Origin: Mucilaginibacter sp.
GTDB lineage: Bacteria > Bacteroidota > Bacteroidia > Sphingobacteriales > Sphingobacteriaceae
NCBI RefSeq assembly: GCF_028288205.1
Contig: NZ_JAQBOD010000011.1
Span: forward strand, 89,899 to 153,898
DNA: 64,000 nt
Direction: 5' to 3'
Shown here piece by piece: positions 25,681 to 32,896 of this stretch. The notes under the pieces were generated by a model that was given only the letters and a program-made list of their open reading frames with translations, had not been told where the DNA came from and did no database searches. The first letter of the stretch is position 1. Each line of letters opens with the position of its first letter. A program made the position numbers and the translations under genes.

Positions 25681-25720
25681 TTTGGTGTGCCAAGGTGTAC
25701 TTAGGTGTATCAAGGTGTTC
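25681..25720. repeat. Four 10-bp direct repeats with core GGTGT
   Basis: Units TTTGGTGTGC, CAAGGTGTAC, TTAGGTGTAT and CAAGGTGTTC are head-to-tail with an exact 10-bp period, one DNA turn, in the 327-bp gap between the flavoprotein gene and pnuT. The rest of this gap is AT-rich and shows no gene, RNA or clear promoter to me. Confidence 0.75.
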
Positions 25721-25808
25721 GTGGTACAGTACAGTAACAATATTTAACGGGTATAGGTTTATTGCGCATTTGCTTACTTCACGGGAGAACTAATTTTCTA
25801 TATCGAAT

Positions 25809-26441
25809 TTAATCACTAAACGCGTTATTAATAAGCTGTTCTTTTTTCCAAATGGAGCGCCAGTCAAAAAAACCAAAAATGGCTACAACAAATAAAAACA
25901 GGGTCAACGCCGAAAACAAAACGAGCTGCTTTTGCCATAGCAACGGTATAGCAAACAGGTTTGAAATATTTAATAATACCCAGTTCTCTAATTTACGCCT
26001 GGCCAGCAACCACATACCGGCCCATGCTGTTGATGATACCCACGCATCCCATACCGGAACGGTTGACGCTGTAAAGTTTTTAAGCAACAAAAATAGTATA
26101 CCCCATCCCGCAAAAACAATAATCAGGGTAATTATCCACTCATTACGTGTTGTCCAGGAAATCTTTACCTGGGGATGATCGCTCTTTTTCACCCAATATA
26201 TCCAGCCATAAATACTCATCACAACATAATAAACACTCAAGGCCGATTCTGCATATAGGCCCGCTATCATTAGTATATAAATACCTATTGCCGTGCCTGC
26301 TATACCTGTTGGATAAAGCCAGATATTATTAATCTTTGCCAGTAATACTTCGGCAATGCCAAGTGATACAGCTCCCCACTCCCAAATTGTTGTTTGTTGT
26401 ATTTGTTCATTAAAAAGATGCGCCAGGGATTGAGCGGTCAT
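25809..26441 (-). CDS. pnuT: PnuC-family vitamin transporter, probably thiamine-specific PnuT
   Basis: 210 residues with seven or so hydrophobic helices. PnuC-family marks: WGAVSLGIAEVLLAKINNIW, GIAGTAIGIYILMIAGLYAESAL, and the motif YVVMSIYGWIYWVKK, where aromatic residues line the substrate site. PnuC proteins move nicotinamide riboside, whereas PnuT members carry thiamine and lie with TPP riboswitches and a TonB receptor in Bacteroidota. Because the TonB gene just upstream has a TPP riboswitch, thiamine is the better substrate. Uptake is by facilitated diffusion, trapped by pyrophosphorylation. Confidence 0.82.
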   Translation of the reverse strand: MTAQSLAHLFNEQIQQTTIWEWGAVSLGIAEVLLAKINNIWLYPTGIAGTAIGIYILMIAGLYAESALSVYYVVMSIYGWIYWVKKSDHPQVKISWTTRNEWIITLIIVFAGWGILFLLLKNFTASTVPVWDAWVSSTAWAGMWLLARRKLENWVLLNISNLFAIPLLWQKQLVLFSALTLFLFVVAIFGFFDWRSIWKKEQLINNAFSD

Positions 26442-26457
26442 AACTATTATAATATAT

Positions 26458-26503
26458 ATACTGTTTGAACAAAAAGACAGTTCCCTTATCGTTCAAACAG
26501 TAT
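26458..26503 (-). other. 13-bp inverted repeat between TonB gene and pnuT
   Basis: ATACTGTTTGAAC and GTTCAAACAGTAT, a perfect 13-bp pair around a 20-nt loop, occupies most of the 71-bp intercistronic gap. It could be a partial terminator or an mRNA-stabilising stem giving more receptor than transporter. An AT-rich but not T-run sequence follows on the minus strand. Confidence 0.7.
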
Positions 26504-26512
26504 TTTTAAATT

Positions 26513-28906
26513 TTAAAACCGAATATTTACTGATGCCAAAAAGTTAACCGGCGCCTGAGGAAAGTAGTAATTGTAGTTAACCACTTTACCACCTTCAATA
26601 TCCGGGTAGGTTGCACCGTCCGACTGGTATTTGGCGCTAAATACATTGTTTATCAATAACCCAATGCCAATATTTTTAATGCCCTTTACATTAAAGTTGT
26701 AATTCAACCGCACATCGTTCACAAAATAGCGCGGAAGCGAGCGGCTCTGCGTTGAGGTGTTATCTAAATATTGCTGACTAACGTATTTGCTGATAAAAGC
26801 GATCTCCGCGTTTTTTAAAGGCTGATAGCTGATAGTGCTTGAGCCGGTAAAGTTTGGCGAGTAAGCGATATCCGTTTTATTGTATTGCGTTGCATCTAAA
26901 GTATTGGTATCATAATTCTGTAAAAACTGCTGGAAGTTTTTAACCTTGTTGGTACTCAATGTAGCGTTAGCATACCAACTTAATGGCGATGCTATTTTTA
27001 CTTTGGCGTTGGCTTCTATACCTGCACGGTAGCTGTCTTTAATGTTGGTACGTATGGCCGCTCCCACGTCATCTAAAGCACCCGTTAGCACCAGCTGATT
27101 TTTATACAGCATATAAAAACCATTAATGCCCGCGCTAAAGTTTGATTGGATAGTACGATAACCTACTTCAATATCTTTTAAATTCTCTGCCTTCGGGCGG
27201 CTTGCCGGCGATGAATTTACAAAATCGCTGCGGTTGGGCTCATGGTTACCCACCGCTAACGAAGCATAGATATTATTATTCATATCCAAATTATAGGTAA
27301 TGCCCACTTTCGGGTTAAAGAAATTAAGCCCTACCTGTTGCTGTACATTTTTTAAGTTTTGGTCATACCCTAAAAACGAATAATAAATGTGGCGGTATTG
27401 CACATCACCATACAGCAATACGTTACCTATATGATATTCGGCCTTGCCAAAAATATTAAAGTCGGTTTTCTTGGCGTTGTTGCGCGAATATTCATAATCG
27501 GGCAAAATATTGGTGCTTTGCTGGGTCCACTCAATATTGTTATAATGCTGGCCCCTGTACTCGTTATAGGCCCCGCCTAATGTCAGGTCCAGTTTATTGT
27601 TTGGTTTATAGTTAAAGTTATAGGTTGCGCCATAAAAGTCGTTTTTTAACCATAGGCGACGCACCAGGTCAGTATTATTAATAGTTATACCGCCAACAAC
27701 AACCGGCGTAATACCGTAATCGGTTAAAGCCTGGTCATTTTTAAACTCCTCATAATAACCATAACCACGGGTATAGTGCAGCGCACCGCTAAATGATAAT
27801 TTGGAATTGATCTGTTGATTATACAGCAGCTGGTAATAATTCTGATTATAATTATCGGTTTGATTATTATAATAAGTATCGCTTGAGTTTATATAACCCA
27901 GTTCGTTATATCGCCTGTTGCCATGCTTTACACTATCCTCGGGCACGCCATCCCAGGTCTGGTGGGTTTTTTCATATCCACTAAAAACATTCAGGCGCAA
28001 CACGCTGGTTTTACCATAATAAGCACCGCTTAAAAAGAACGATTTTAAGGTTGAGCCCGACCGTTCTATATAACCATCAGATGTCATATTTGATAACCGC
28101 CCGTCAAAACTATAATGCCCGCCTAATAAACCTGTACCTACGTTAACCGTGTTTTTTACTGTACCGTATGAGCCTGCCGAGCTGTTGATCTCGGCATAAG
28201 CCGTATCACGGCGGGTAGTGGTTTGTATGTTGATGCTGGCTCCAAAGGCTCCCGCGCCATTGGTTGAAGTACCTACGCCACGCTGCACCTGTACATTATC
28301 TACAGATGAGGCCAGGTCGGGCAAGTCAACAAAATACACGCCCTGGTCTTCCGCGTCATTCAGGGGTATGCCGTTAAGGGTTACGTTAATGCGGGTAGCG
28401 TCTGATCCGCGTATGCGGATACTGGTATAACCCACCCCTGCACCGGCATTAGAAGTTACTACCGTTGATGGCGTTTGCTCCAGCAAATACTCAAACCCGC
28501 GGCCCGAATTGTTTTTATCAATGTCCTTTTTGCTCAAATTAGTAAAAGCGGTAGGTGAATTTGCCGAAGCGCGGGTAGCACTTACCGTAACTTCTTCTGT
28601 AAGGATAGAATTATGGCTTAAAGTAAAATTTGCCGTTGTATTGGCTGATACTATAATGCTTTTTTGTGCCGATTTGTAGCCCAGGTAGCTTACCGCAATA
28701 GTATAGGTACCGCCTGCTAAATTTGCAATAGCGTAATTCCCGCCGGCACCGGACATTATGCTAATGGCTTGTTTTTGAATGGTGATAGTAGCTCCGGGCA
28801 ATGCTTCGCCGGTTTGCTGGTCAGTAATTTTCCCTGATACAGAGAATTGGGCCGATGCCAGGACAGGCAGCAGCAAGGCAAATAATGCCGTGAATAAATT
28901 TTTCAA
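26513..28906 (-). CDS. TonB-dependent receptor, probably for thiamine
   Basis: 797 residues from a TTG start. Signal peptide (NLFTALFALLLPVLASAQ), an N-terminal CarboxypepD_reg-like domain (SGKITDQQTGEALPGATI, YLGYKSAQ), a TonB-box-like segment (LTEEVTVSATRAS), the plug (VGYTSIRIRGSDATRINVTL, GIPLNDAEDQGVYF, GAGAFGASINIQT) and a long barrel ending in PVNFLASVNIRF with a terminal aromatic. Outer-membrane, energised by TonB/ExbBD. The TPP riboswitch in its leader indicates thiamine or a derivative as substrate. First gene of the thiamine operon. Confidence 0.88.
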   Translation of the reverse strand: MKNLFTALFALLLPVLASAQFSVSGKITDQQTGEALPGATITIQKQAISIMSGAGGNYAIANLAGGTYTIAVSYLGYKSAQKSIIVSANTTANFTLSHNSILTEEVTVSATRASANSPTAFTNLSKKDIDKNNSGRGFEYLLEQTPSTVVTSNAGAGVGYTSIRIRGSDATRINVTLNGIPLNDAEDQGVYFVDLPDLASSVDNVQVQRGVGTSTNGAGAFGASINIQTTTRRDTAYAEINSSAGSYGTVKNTVNVGTGLLGGHYSFDGRLSNMTSDGYIERSGSTLKSFFLSGAYYGKTSVLRLNVFSGYEKTHQTWDGVPEDSVKHGNRRYNELGYINSSDTYYNNQTDNYNQNYYQLLYNQQINSKLSFSGALHYTRGYGYYEEFKNDQALTDYGITPVVVGGITINNTDLVRRLWLKNDFYGATYNFNYKPNNKLDLTLGGAYNEYRGQHYNNIEWTQQSTNILPDYEYSRNNAKKTDFNIFGKAEYHIGNVLLYGDVQYRHIYYSFLGYDQNLKNVQQQVGLNFFNPKVGITYNLDMNNNIYASLAVGNHEPNRSDFVNSSPASRPKAENLKDIEVGYRTIQSNFSAGINGFYMLYKNQLVLTGALDDVGAAIRTNIKDSYRAGIEANAKVKIASPLSWYANATLSTNKVKNFQQFLQNYDTNTLDATQYNKTDIAYSPNFTGSSTISYQPLKNAEIAFISKYVSQQYLDNTSTQSRSLPRYFVNDVRLNYNFNVKGIKNIGIGLLINNVFSAKYQSDGATYPDIEGGKVVNYNYYFPQAPVNFLASVNIRF

Positions 28907-28975
28907 TGTGTGTTAAATAAAAATTGTTAAACCATCTGCACACCAGGGTTGAATATGCAGTACACTTAACTTGTT

Positions 28976-29188
28976 ACCTCTCCCTACGCCGGCATTACCC
29001 GGATCAGGTGCATGTGGGAAGTCATTAGGTCATTGGTCATTAGTCATTGGCCTGTATATTGGCTTTTAACTTTTAACTTTTGACTTTTAACTTAACACAA
29101 TGGGTTTGATCTCAGCCTGTCTTTCAGTTTGGTAAAATATGCTGCAGCGATATTTATCTTTCCAAAGCAAGGCACCCCTTGAGAATTA
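28976..29188 (-). promoter_or_regulatory. TPP riboswitch with a 92-nt insertion
   Basis: Minus-strand core segments in order: GGGGTGCC (29178-29171), GGCTGAGA (29117-29110), CCTGATCC (29008-29001) and GTAATGCCGGCGTAGGGA (28998-28981), the THI-box consensus. TTCTC and GAGAGG close P1. The segment between GGGGTGCC and GGCTGAGA is 53 nt, an enlarged P3 arm. Between the CTGAGA and CCTGATC segments lie about 92 nt of 7-bp degenerate repeats, where a few nt are normal. A weak CTGCA/TGCAG hairpin (28960-28936) before a T-rich stretch may be the expression platform. Confidence 0.88.
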
Positions 29189-29193
29189 TGGGG

Positions 29194-29201
29194 CAAAGGT
29201 A
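29194..29201 (-). promoter_or_regulatory. -7 box of the thiamine operon
   Basis: TACCTTTG (TAnnTTTG) lies 6 bp before the first aptamer base, so the transcript would begin almost exactly at the P1 stem. No convincing -33 TTG. Confidence 0.65.
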
Positions 29202-29247
29202 TAGTTTATTTTGGATTTTGCATGTTCGATTTTTGGATTAAGGCTGA

Positions 29248-29393
29248 TTTGGCTAAAGCCGGACGATTATAGCCCTTATCAGTTGGTTGAAACCAACGGC
29301 AATGATTGCATAATTTTTGCCGTCTTGTTTAATTCATTACCGTCCAATTTATGGGACGGCAATGAATAACAGGCGAAAAAGGCTTTAGCCAAA
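29248..29393. repeat. Composite palindromic element, copy B
   Basis: 146 bp with perfect 13-bp terminal inverted repeats TTTGGCTAAAGCC (29248-29260) and GGCTTTAGCCAAA (29381-29393). Hairpin 1 at 29282-29297 (GTTGGTT/AACCAAC), hairpin 2 at 29340-29359 (CCGTCC/GGACGG). Lies between the thiamine-operon promoter and aspS. Confidence 0.85.
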
Positions 29394-29470
29394 CAATCCG
29401 TTTTTAATATTTGATTTCAGATCTGTTAAAACCTTTCTCCTTTTACCTTTCACCTTTCCCCTCAAAAATG

Positions 29471-29478
29471 TACTTTTG
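29471..29478 (+). promoter_or_regulatory. -7 box of aspS
   Basis: TACTTTTG (TAnnTTTG) ends 22 bp before the aspS ATG at 29501. It makes the upstream in-frame ATGs at 29411 and 29468 implausible starts. The DNA before it is a degenerate CCTTT-type 8-bp repeat (29441-29463). Confidence 0.6.
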
Positions 29479-29500
29479 CAAACTTTATAAACACGTTACT

Positions 29501-31246
29501 ATGTTAAGAACACATACTTGCGGCGAACTAAATATCAATAATTTAGGCCAGACAGTAACTTTATGCGGATGGGTACAAAAATCGCGCGACCTTGGCGGTA
29601 CAACGTTTATTGATGTGCGCGACCGTTACGGCTTAACCCAATTGGTGTTAAATATTGATACCGATGCCTCACTGCGCGAAACCAGCCGCACATTGGGCCG
29701 CGAATTTGTAATTAAAGTAAGCGGTACCGTAATTGAGCGTACCAACAAAAACACCAAAATACCTACAGGAGAAATTGAGATCGCCGTAGAATCCATCGAG
29801 GTGCTTAATTCGTCTAAGGTGCCTCCGTTTATGATAGAGGATGAAACTGATGGCGGCGAAGAGCTGAGGGCTAAATATCGTTATCTTGATCTGCGCCGTA
29901 ACCCTATACGCAACAATTTAGTGTTGCGTCATAAAATGGCGCAGGAAGTTCGCAAATATTTGGATATGCTTGATTTTATTGAGGTAGAAACCCCGGTACT
30001 GATCAAATCAACGCCGGAAGGCGCGCGTGATTTTGTGGTACCAAGCCGCATGAATCCGGGCGAGTTTTATGCCCTGCCGCAATCGCCGCAAACTTTTAAA
30101 CAGTTATTAATGGTTAGCGGTTTCGACCGTTATTTCCAGATCGTAAAATGTTTTAGGGATGAAGACCTGCGTGCCGATCGTCAGCCTGAATTTACACAGA
30201 TAGATTGCGAGATGGCTTTCATTACCCAGGAAGATATCCTGAATATTTTTGAAGGATTAACCCGCCATTTATTTAAAGCCCTAAAAGGTATTGAGTTTAA
30301 TGATTTCCCGCGGATGCAATATGCCGATGCCATGCGTTTATATGGATCAGACAAACCGGATATCCGGTTTGGAATGCAGTTTGTTGAGCTTAATGATATA
30401 GTTAAAGGCAAGGGCCTGGGCATATTTGATAGTGCCGAATTAGTAGTTGGCATCAACGCCAAAGGTTGTGCCGACTATACCCGCAAGCAAATAGATGAAC
30501 TAACCGAATGGTTAAAACGCCCGCAAATTGGCGCAACCGGCATGATCTATTGCCGTTATAATACCGACGGGACCTTAAAATCATCAGTAGATAAATTTTA
30601 TTCTGAAGACGATCTTACCAACTGGGCCGCCGCGTTTGAAGCAGAACCGGGCGATTTGATATTGGTATTAGCCGGCAATGCCGATAAGGCGCGCAAGCAA
30701 TTAAATGAGCTTCGCCTGGAAATGGGTAACCGTTTGGGCCTGCGCGATAAAAACATTTATGCGCCTTTATGGGTGTTAGATTTTCCATTATTAGAGTTTG
30801 ATGAAGAATCCGGTCGTTACCATGCCATGCACCATCCGTTCACTTCACCAAAACCCGAGGATATTGCTTTGCTGGATACAAACCCCGGCGATGTGCGCGC
30901 CAATGCTTATGACCTGGTTATTAACGGGACAGAAATTGGCGGCGGCTCTATACGTATTCACGACCGTGCATTACAGGCTCTGATGTTTAAGCATCTAGGC
31001 TTTACTGCCGAAGAGGCCCAAAAGCAATTTGGCTTTTTAATGGATGCTTTTGAATATGGCGCGCCTCCGCATGGTGGCATAGCTTTTGGGTTCGATCGCC
31101 TATGCTCCATATTTGCCGGGCTGGATTCTATACGCGATGTTATAGCTTTCCCTAAAAATAATTCGGGTCGTGATGTGATGATAGACTCACCATCAACCAT
31201 TGCGGATACACAGTTAAAAGAGTTGAAAATTAAAACAGCATTATAG
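29501..31246 (+). CDS. aspS: Aspartyl-tRNA synthetase
   Basis: 581 residues, class IIb synthetase charging tRNA-Asp. N-terminal OB anticodon domain ([30 protein letters not shown]), class II motif 1 near 140, motif 2 [18 protein letters not shown] (about 215-235), the bacterial insertion (GAD) domain, and motif 3 [10 protein letters not shown] near the C-terminus. The ATG at 29501 is chosen for the canonical N-terminus and its position 22 bp after a -7 box; the 30 residues upstream are unrelated. Bacterial-type length. Confidence 0.96.
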   Translation: MLRTHTCGELNINNLGQTVTLCGWVQKSRDLGGTTFIDVRDRYGLTQLVLNIDTDASLRETSRTLGREFVIKVSGTVIERTNKNTKIPTGEIEIAVESIEVLNSSKVPPFMIEDETDGGEELRAKYRYLDLRRNPIRNNLVLRHKMAQEVRKYLDMLDFIEVETPVLIKSTPEGARDFVVPSRMNPGEFYALPQSPQTFKQLLMVSGFDRYFQIVKCFRDEDLRADRQPEFTQIDCEMAFITQEDILNIFEGLTRHLFKALKGIEFNDFPRMQYADAMRLYGSDKPDIRFGMQFVELNDIVKGKGLGIFDSAELVVGINAKGCADYTRKQIDELTEWLKRPQIGATGMIYCRYNTDGTLKSSVDKFYSEDDLTNWAAAFEAEPGDLILVLAGNADKARKQLNELRLEMGNRLGLRDKNIYAPLWVLDFPLLEFDEESGRYHAMHHPFTSPKPEDIALLDTNPGDVRANAYDLVINGTEIGGGSIRIHDRALQALMFKHLGFTAEEAQKQFGFLMDAFEYGAPPHGGIAFGFDRLCSIFAGLDSIRDVIAFPKNNSGRDVMIDSPSTIADTQLKELKIKTAL

Positions 31247-31307
31247 CCGATAATTTTTGATCACACATACTTTTTAAATACAAAAACAGTTATAACGTAA
31301 AAATTGC

Positions 31308-31757
31308 ATGAAAAAATACTTTTTACTATTCGTTATTTTAACCATTGCATTGTCATCATGCAAAAAATATGATGTTAATAAACAGAACGCCCAGGATGAT
31401 GCCACCATACAAACTTATTTAAAAACAAATAACATTACTGCCGTTAAAGATCCATCAGGCCTTTACTACCAGATAATTACTCCCGGTGGTAATACGCGCC
31501 CCGGGGCCTCATCGGTTGTTAATGTAAACTATGTGGGTAGCCGGTTAGACGGGTCTGTATTCGACCAAAATTTAAACGCATTACTTGCTTTAAGCCAGAC
31601 AATACAAGGTTTTCAAATAGGCGTACCTAAAATTGGTACCGGGGGCGAAATAAAGCTTTTTATGCCCTCATCATTAGGTTATGGCAATACTGATACCGGG
31701 CCCATCAAAGCTAATACCATATTAATGTTCGATATAAAACTCTTAGGCTTTAACTAA
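31308..31757 (+). CDS. FKBP-type peptidyl-prolyl isomerase lipoprotein, copy 1
   Basis: 149 residues. Lipoprotein signal with lipobox LSSC (Cys18), a spacer containing DPSGLYYQI, then an FKBP domain. Pocket residues match FKBP12: NYVG (Tyr26), VFDQN (Phe36-Asp37), IQGF (Val55-Ile56...Trp59 replaced by Phe), LGYG (Tyr82), MFDI (Phe99). Should be an active periplasmic or outer-membrane proline isomerase. First of three tandem paralogues, 61 bp after aspS. Confidence 0.87.
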   Translation: MKKYFLLFVILTIALSSCKKYDVNKQNAQDDATIQTYLKTNNITAVKDPSGLYYQIITPGGNTRPGASSVVNVNYVGSRLDGSVFDQNLNALLALSQTIQGFQIGVPKIGTGGEIKLFMPSSLGYGNTDTGPIKANTILMFDIKLLGFN

Positions 31758-31816
31758 GCCGGTATTGCAGGAATACATGATTATTAGGCTGATAATTTAC
31801 AGCGGATATAATTTTG

Positions 31817-31824
31817 TATTTTTG
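31817..31824 (+). promoter_or_regulatory. -7 box before FKBP copy 2
   Basis: TATTTTTG (TAnnTTTG) 77 bp before the second FKBP gene, suggesting copies 2 and 3 have their own promoter. Confidence 0.45.
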
Positions 31825-31901
31825 CGCAAATGCTAAAAAAAGTTAAAATTTAACCCTGCATATAATTTTTATATAAATTACCGGCTGTAAAGTAAAACTG
31901 C

Positions 31902-32381
31902 ATGAAAAAATATATTCTACTATTTAGTTTATTTGTTATCACATTATCATCTTGTCAAAAATCAGACGTAACTGCCGAACAGGCAACGATTGATGATGCG
32001 AAAATACAGGCCTATATAAAAGCCAATAAGCTAACACTTACCAAGGATCCTTCAGGGTTCTATTATCAAATACAAATTCTAGGAACTCCTGATCTCACAA
32101 AAACGTCAACACCCAATCCTATAGCCACTTCTACGGTAAAGGTTAGTTTTACAAATTCATATATTAATGGTGTCGCTTTTGATCATGTGAGTAATGTGAG
32201 TTATAAACTTAGCGATGCTACAACTATCAAAGCATTTCAACTTGCCGTAACTAAGATCAGTAATGGCGGCCGGATATATTTTATAACACCATCGGCTCTT
32301 GCCTATGGTAGTACCACGCAGTATACCGTTCCAGCCAACTCAATACTTATTTATACGATTGACCTTATAGGCTTTAATTAA
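31902..32381 (+). CDS. FKBP-type lipoprotein, copy 2 (diverged pocket)
   Basis: 159 residues with lipobox LSSC and the same KDPSGFYYQI spacer as its neighbours. The FKBP domain is the most altered of the three: the Tyr26 position is Phe (VSFTN), Trp59 is Phe (KAFQLA), and Phe99 is Tyr (LIYTI), while Phe-Asp (AFDH) and Tyr82 (LAYG) remain. It also has an insertion (LGTPDLTKTSTPNP) before the domain. It may have weak activity or act as a binding protein. 33 bp before copy 3. Confidence 0.8.
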   Translation: MKKYILLFSLFVITLSSCQKSDVTAEQATIDDAKIQAYIKANKLTLTKDPSGFYYQIQILGTPDLTKTSTPNPIATSTVKVSFTNSYINGVAFDHVSNVSYKLSDATTIKAFQLAVTKISNGGRIYFITPSALAYGSTTQYTVPANSILIYTIDLIGFN

Positions 32382-32414
32382 TACGTGTAGAAATTTAAAT
32401 TACAGAATCACAGC

Positions 32415-32882
32415 ATGAAAAAATACTTTTTATTATTTGGCCTTTTTATCTTCGCTTTATCATCTTGTAAAAAAGCGGCAACATTTGATACTGCAGCACA
32501 AGCGGCAACAGATGACGGATTAATCCAGGCTTATTTAAAACTGCATACCGAAATTACCGCTACAAAAGATCCTTCAGGCCTTTACTACCAGGTAATTAAT
32601 GCCGGTACAGGAGCACACCCAACAGATGCTTCTAATATAACCGTTGGATATACATCTATGACATTAGATGGCGTTGCTCTTGACAGCAGAGCCAGCAGCT
32701 ATTTTGCACCACTTGGGCAGCTTATAGAAGGGTGGCGTATAGGTTTACCCAAAATTGGCACAGGCGGAACAATTTTATTAATAGTTCCTTCGGGGTTGGG
32801 TTATGGTAATACAGCCCATGGCGCTATTCCGGCCAATACTGTTGTAATATTTAATAGTATTACGCTGCAAGGGTTTAATTAA
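32415..32882 (+). CDS. FKBP-type lipoprotein, copy 3
   Basis: 155 residues: lipobox LSSC, spacer KDPSGLYYQVI, then an FKBP domain with GYTS (Tyr26), ALDS (Phe36 replaced by Leu, Asp37 kept), IEGW (Ile56 and Trp59 kept), LGYG (Tyr82) and VIFNS (Phe99). Probably active. Lies 33 bp after copy 2 and ends convergent with the serine hydrolase gene (14-bp gap). Confidence 0.86.
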   Translation: MKKYFLLFGLFIFALSSCKKAATFDTAAQAATDDGLIQAYLKLHTEITATKDPSGLYYQVINAGTGAHPTDASNITVGYTSMTLDGVALDSRASSYFAPLGQLIEGWRIGLPKIGTGGTILLIVPSGLGYGNTAHGAIPANTVVIFNSITLQGFN

Positions 32883-32896
32883 TAGCATAATACCTA

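Noticed and set aside
25809..26441. Nicotinamide riboside/NMN transporter (plain PnuC call)
   Set aside because: The preceding TonB gene has a TPP riboswitch and the region holds thiE and a TPK-like gene, so the thiamine-specific PnuT reading fits better.
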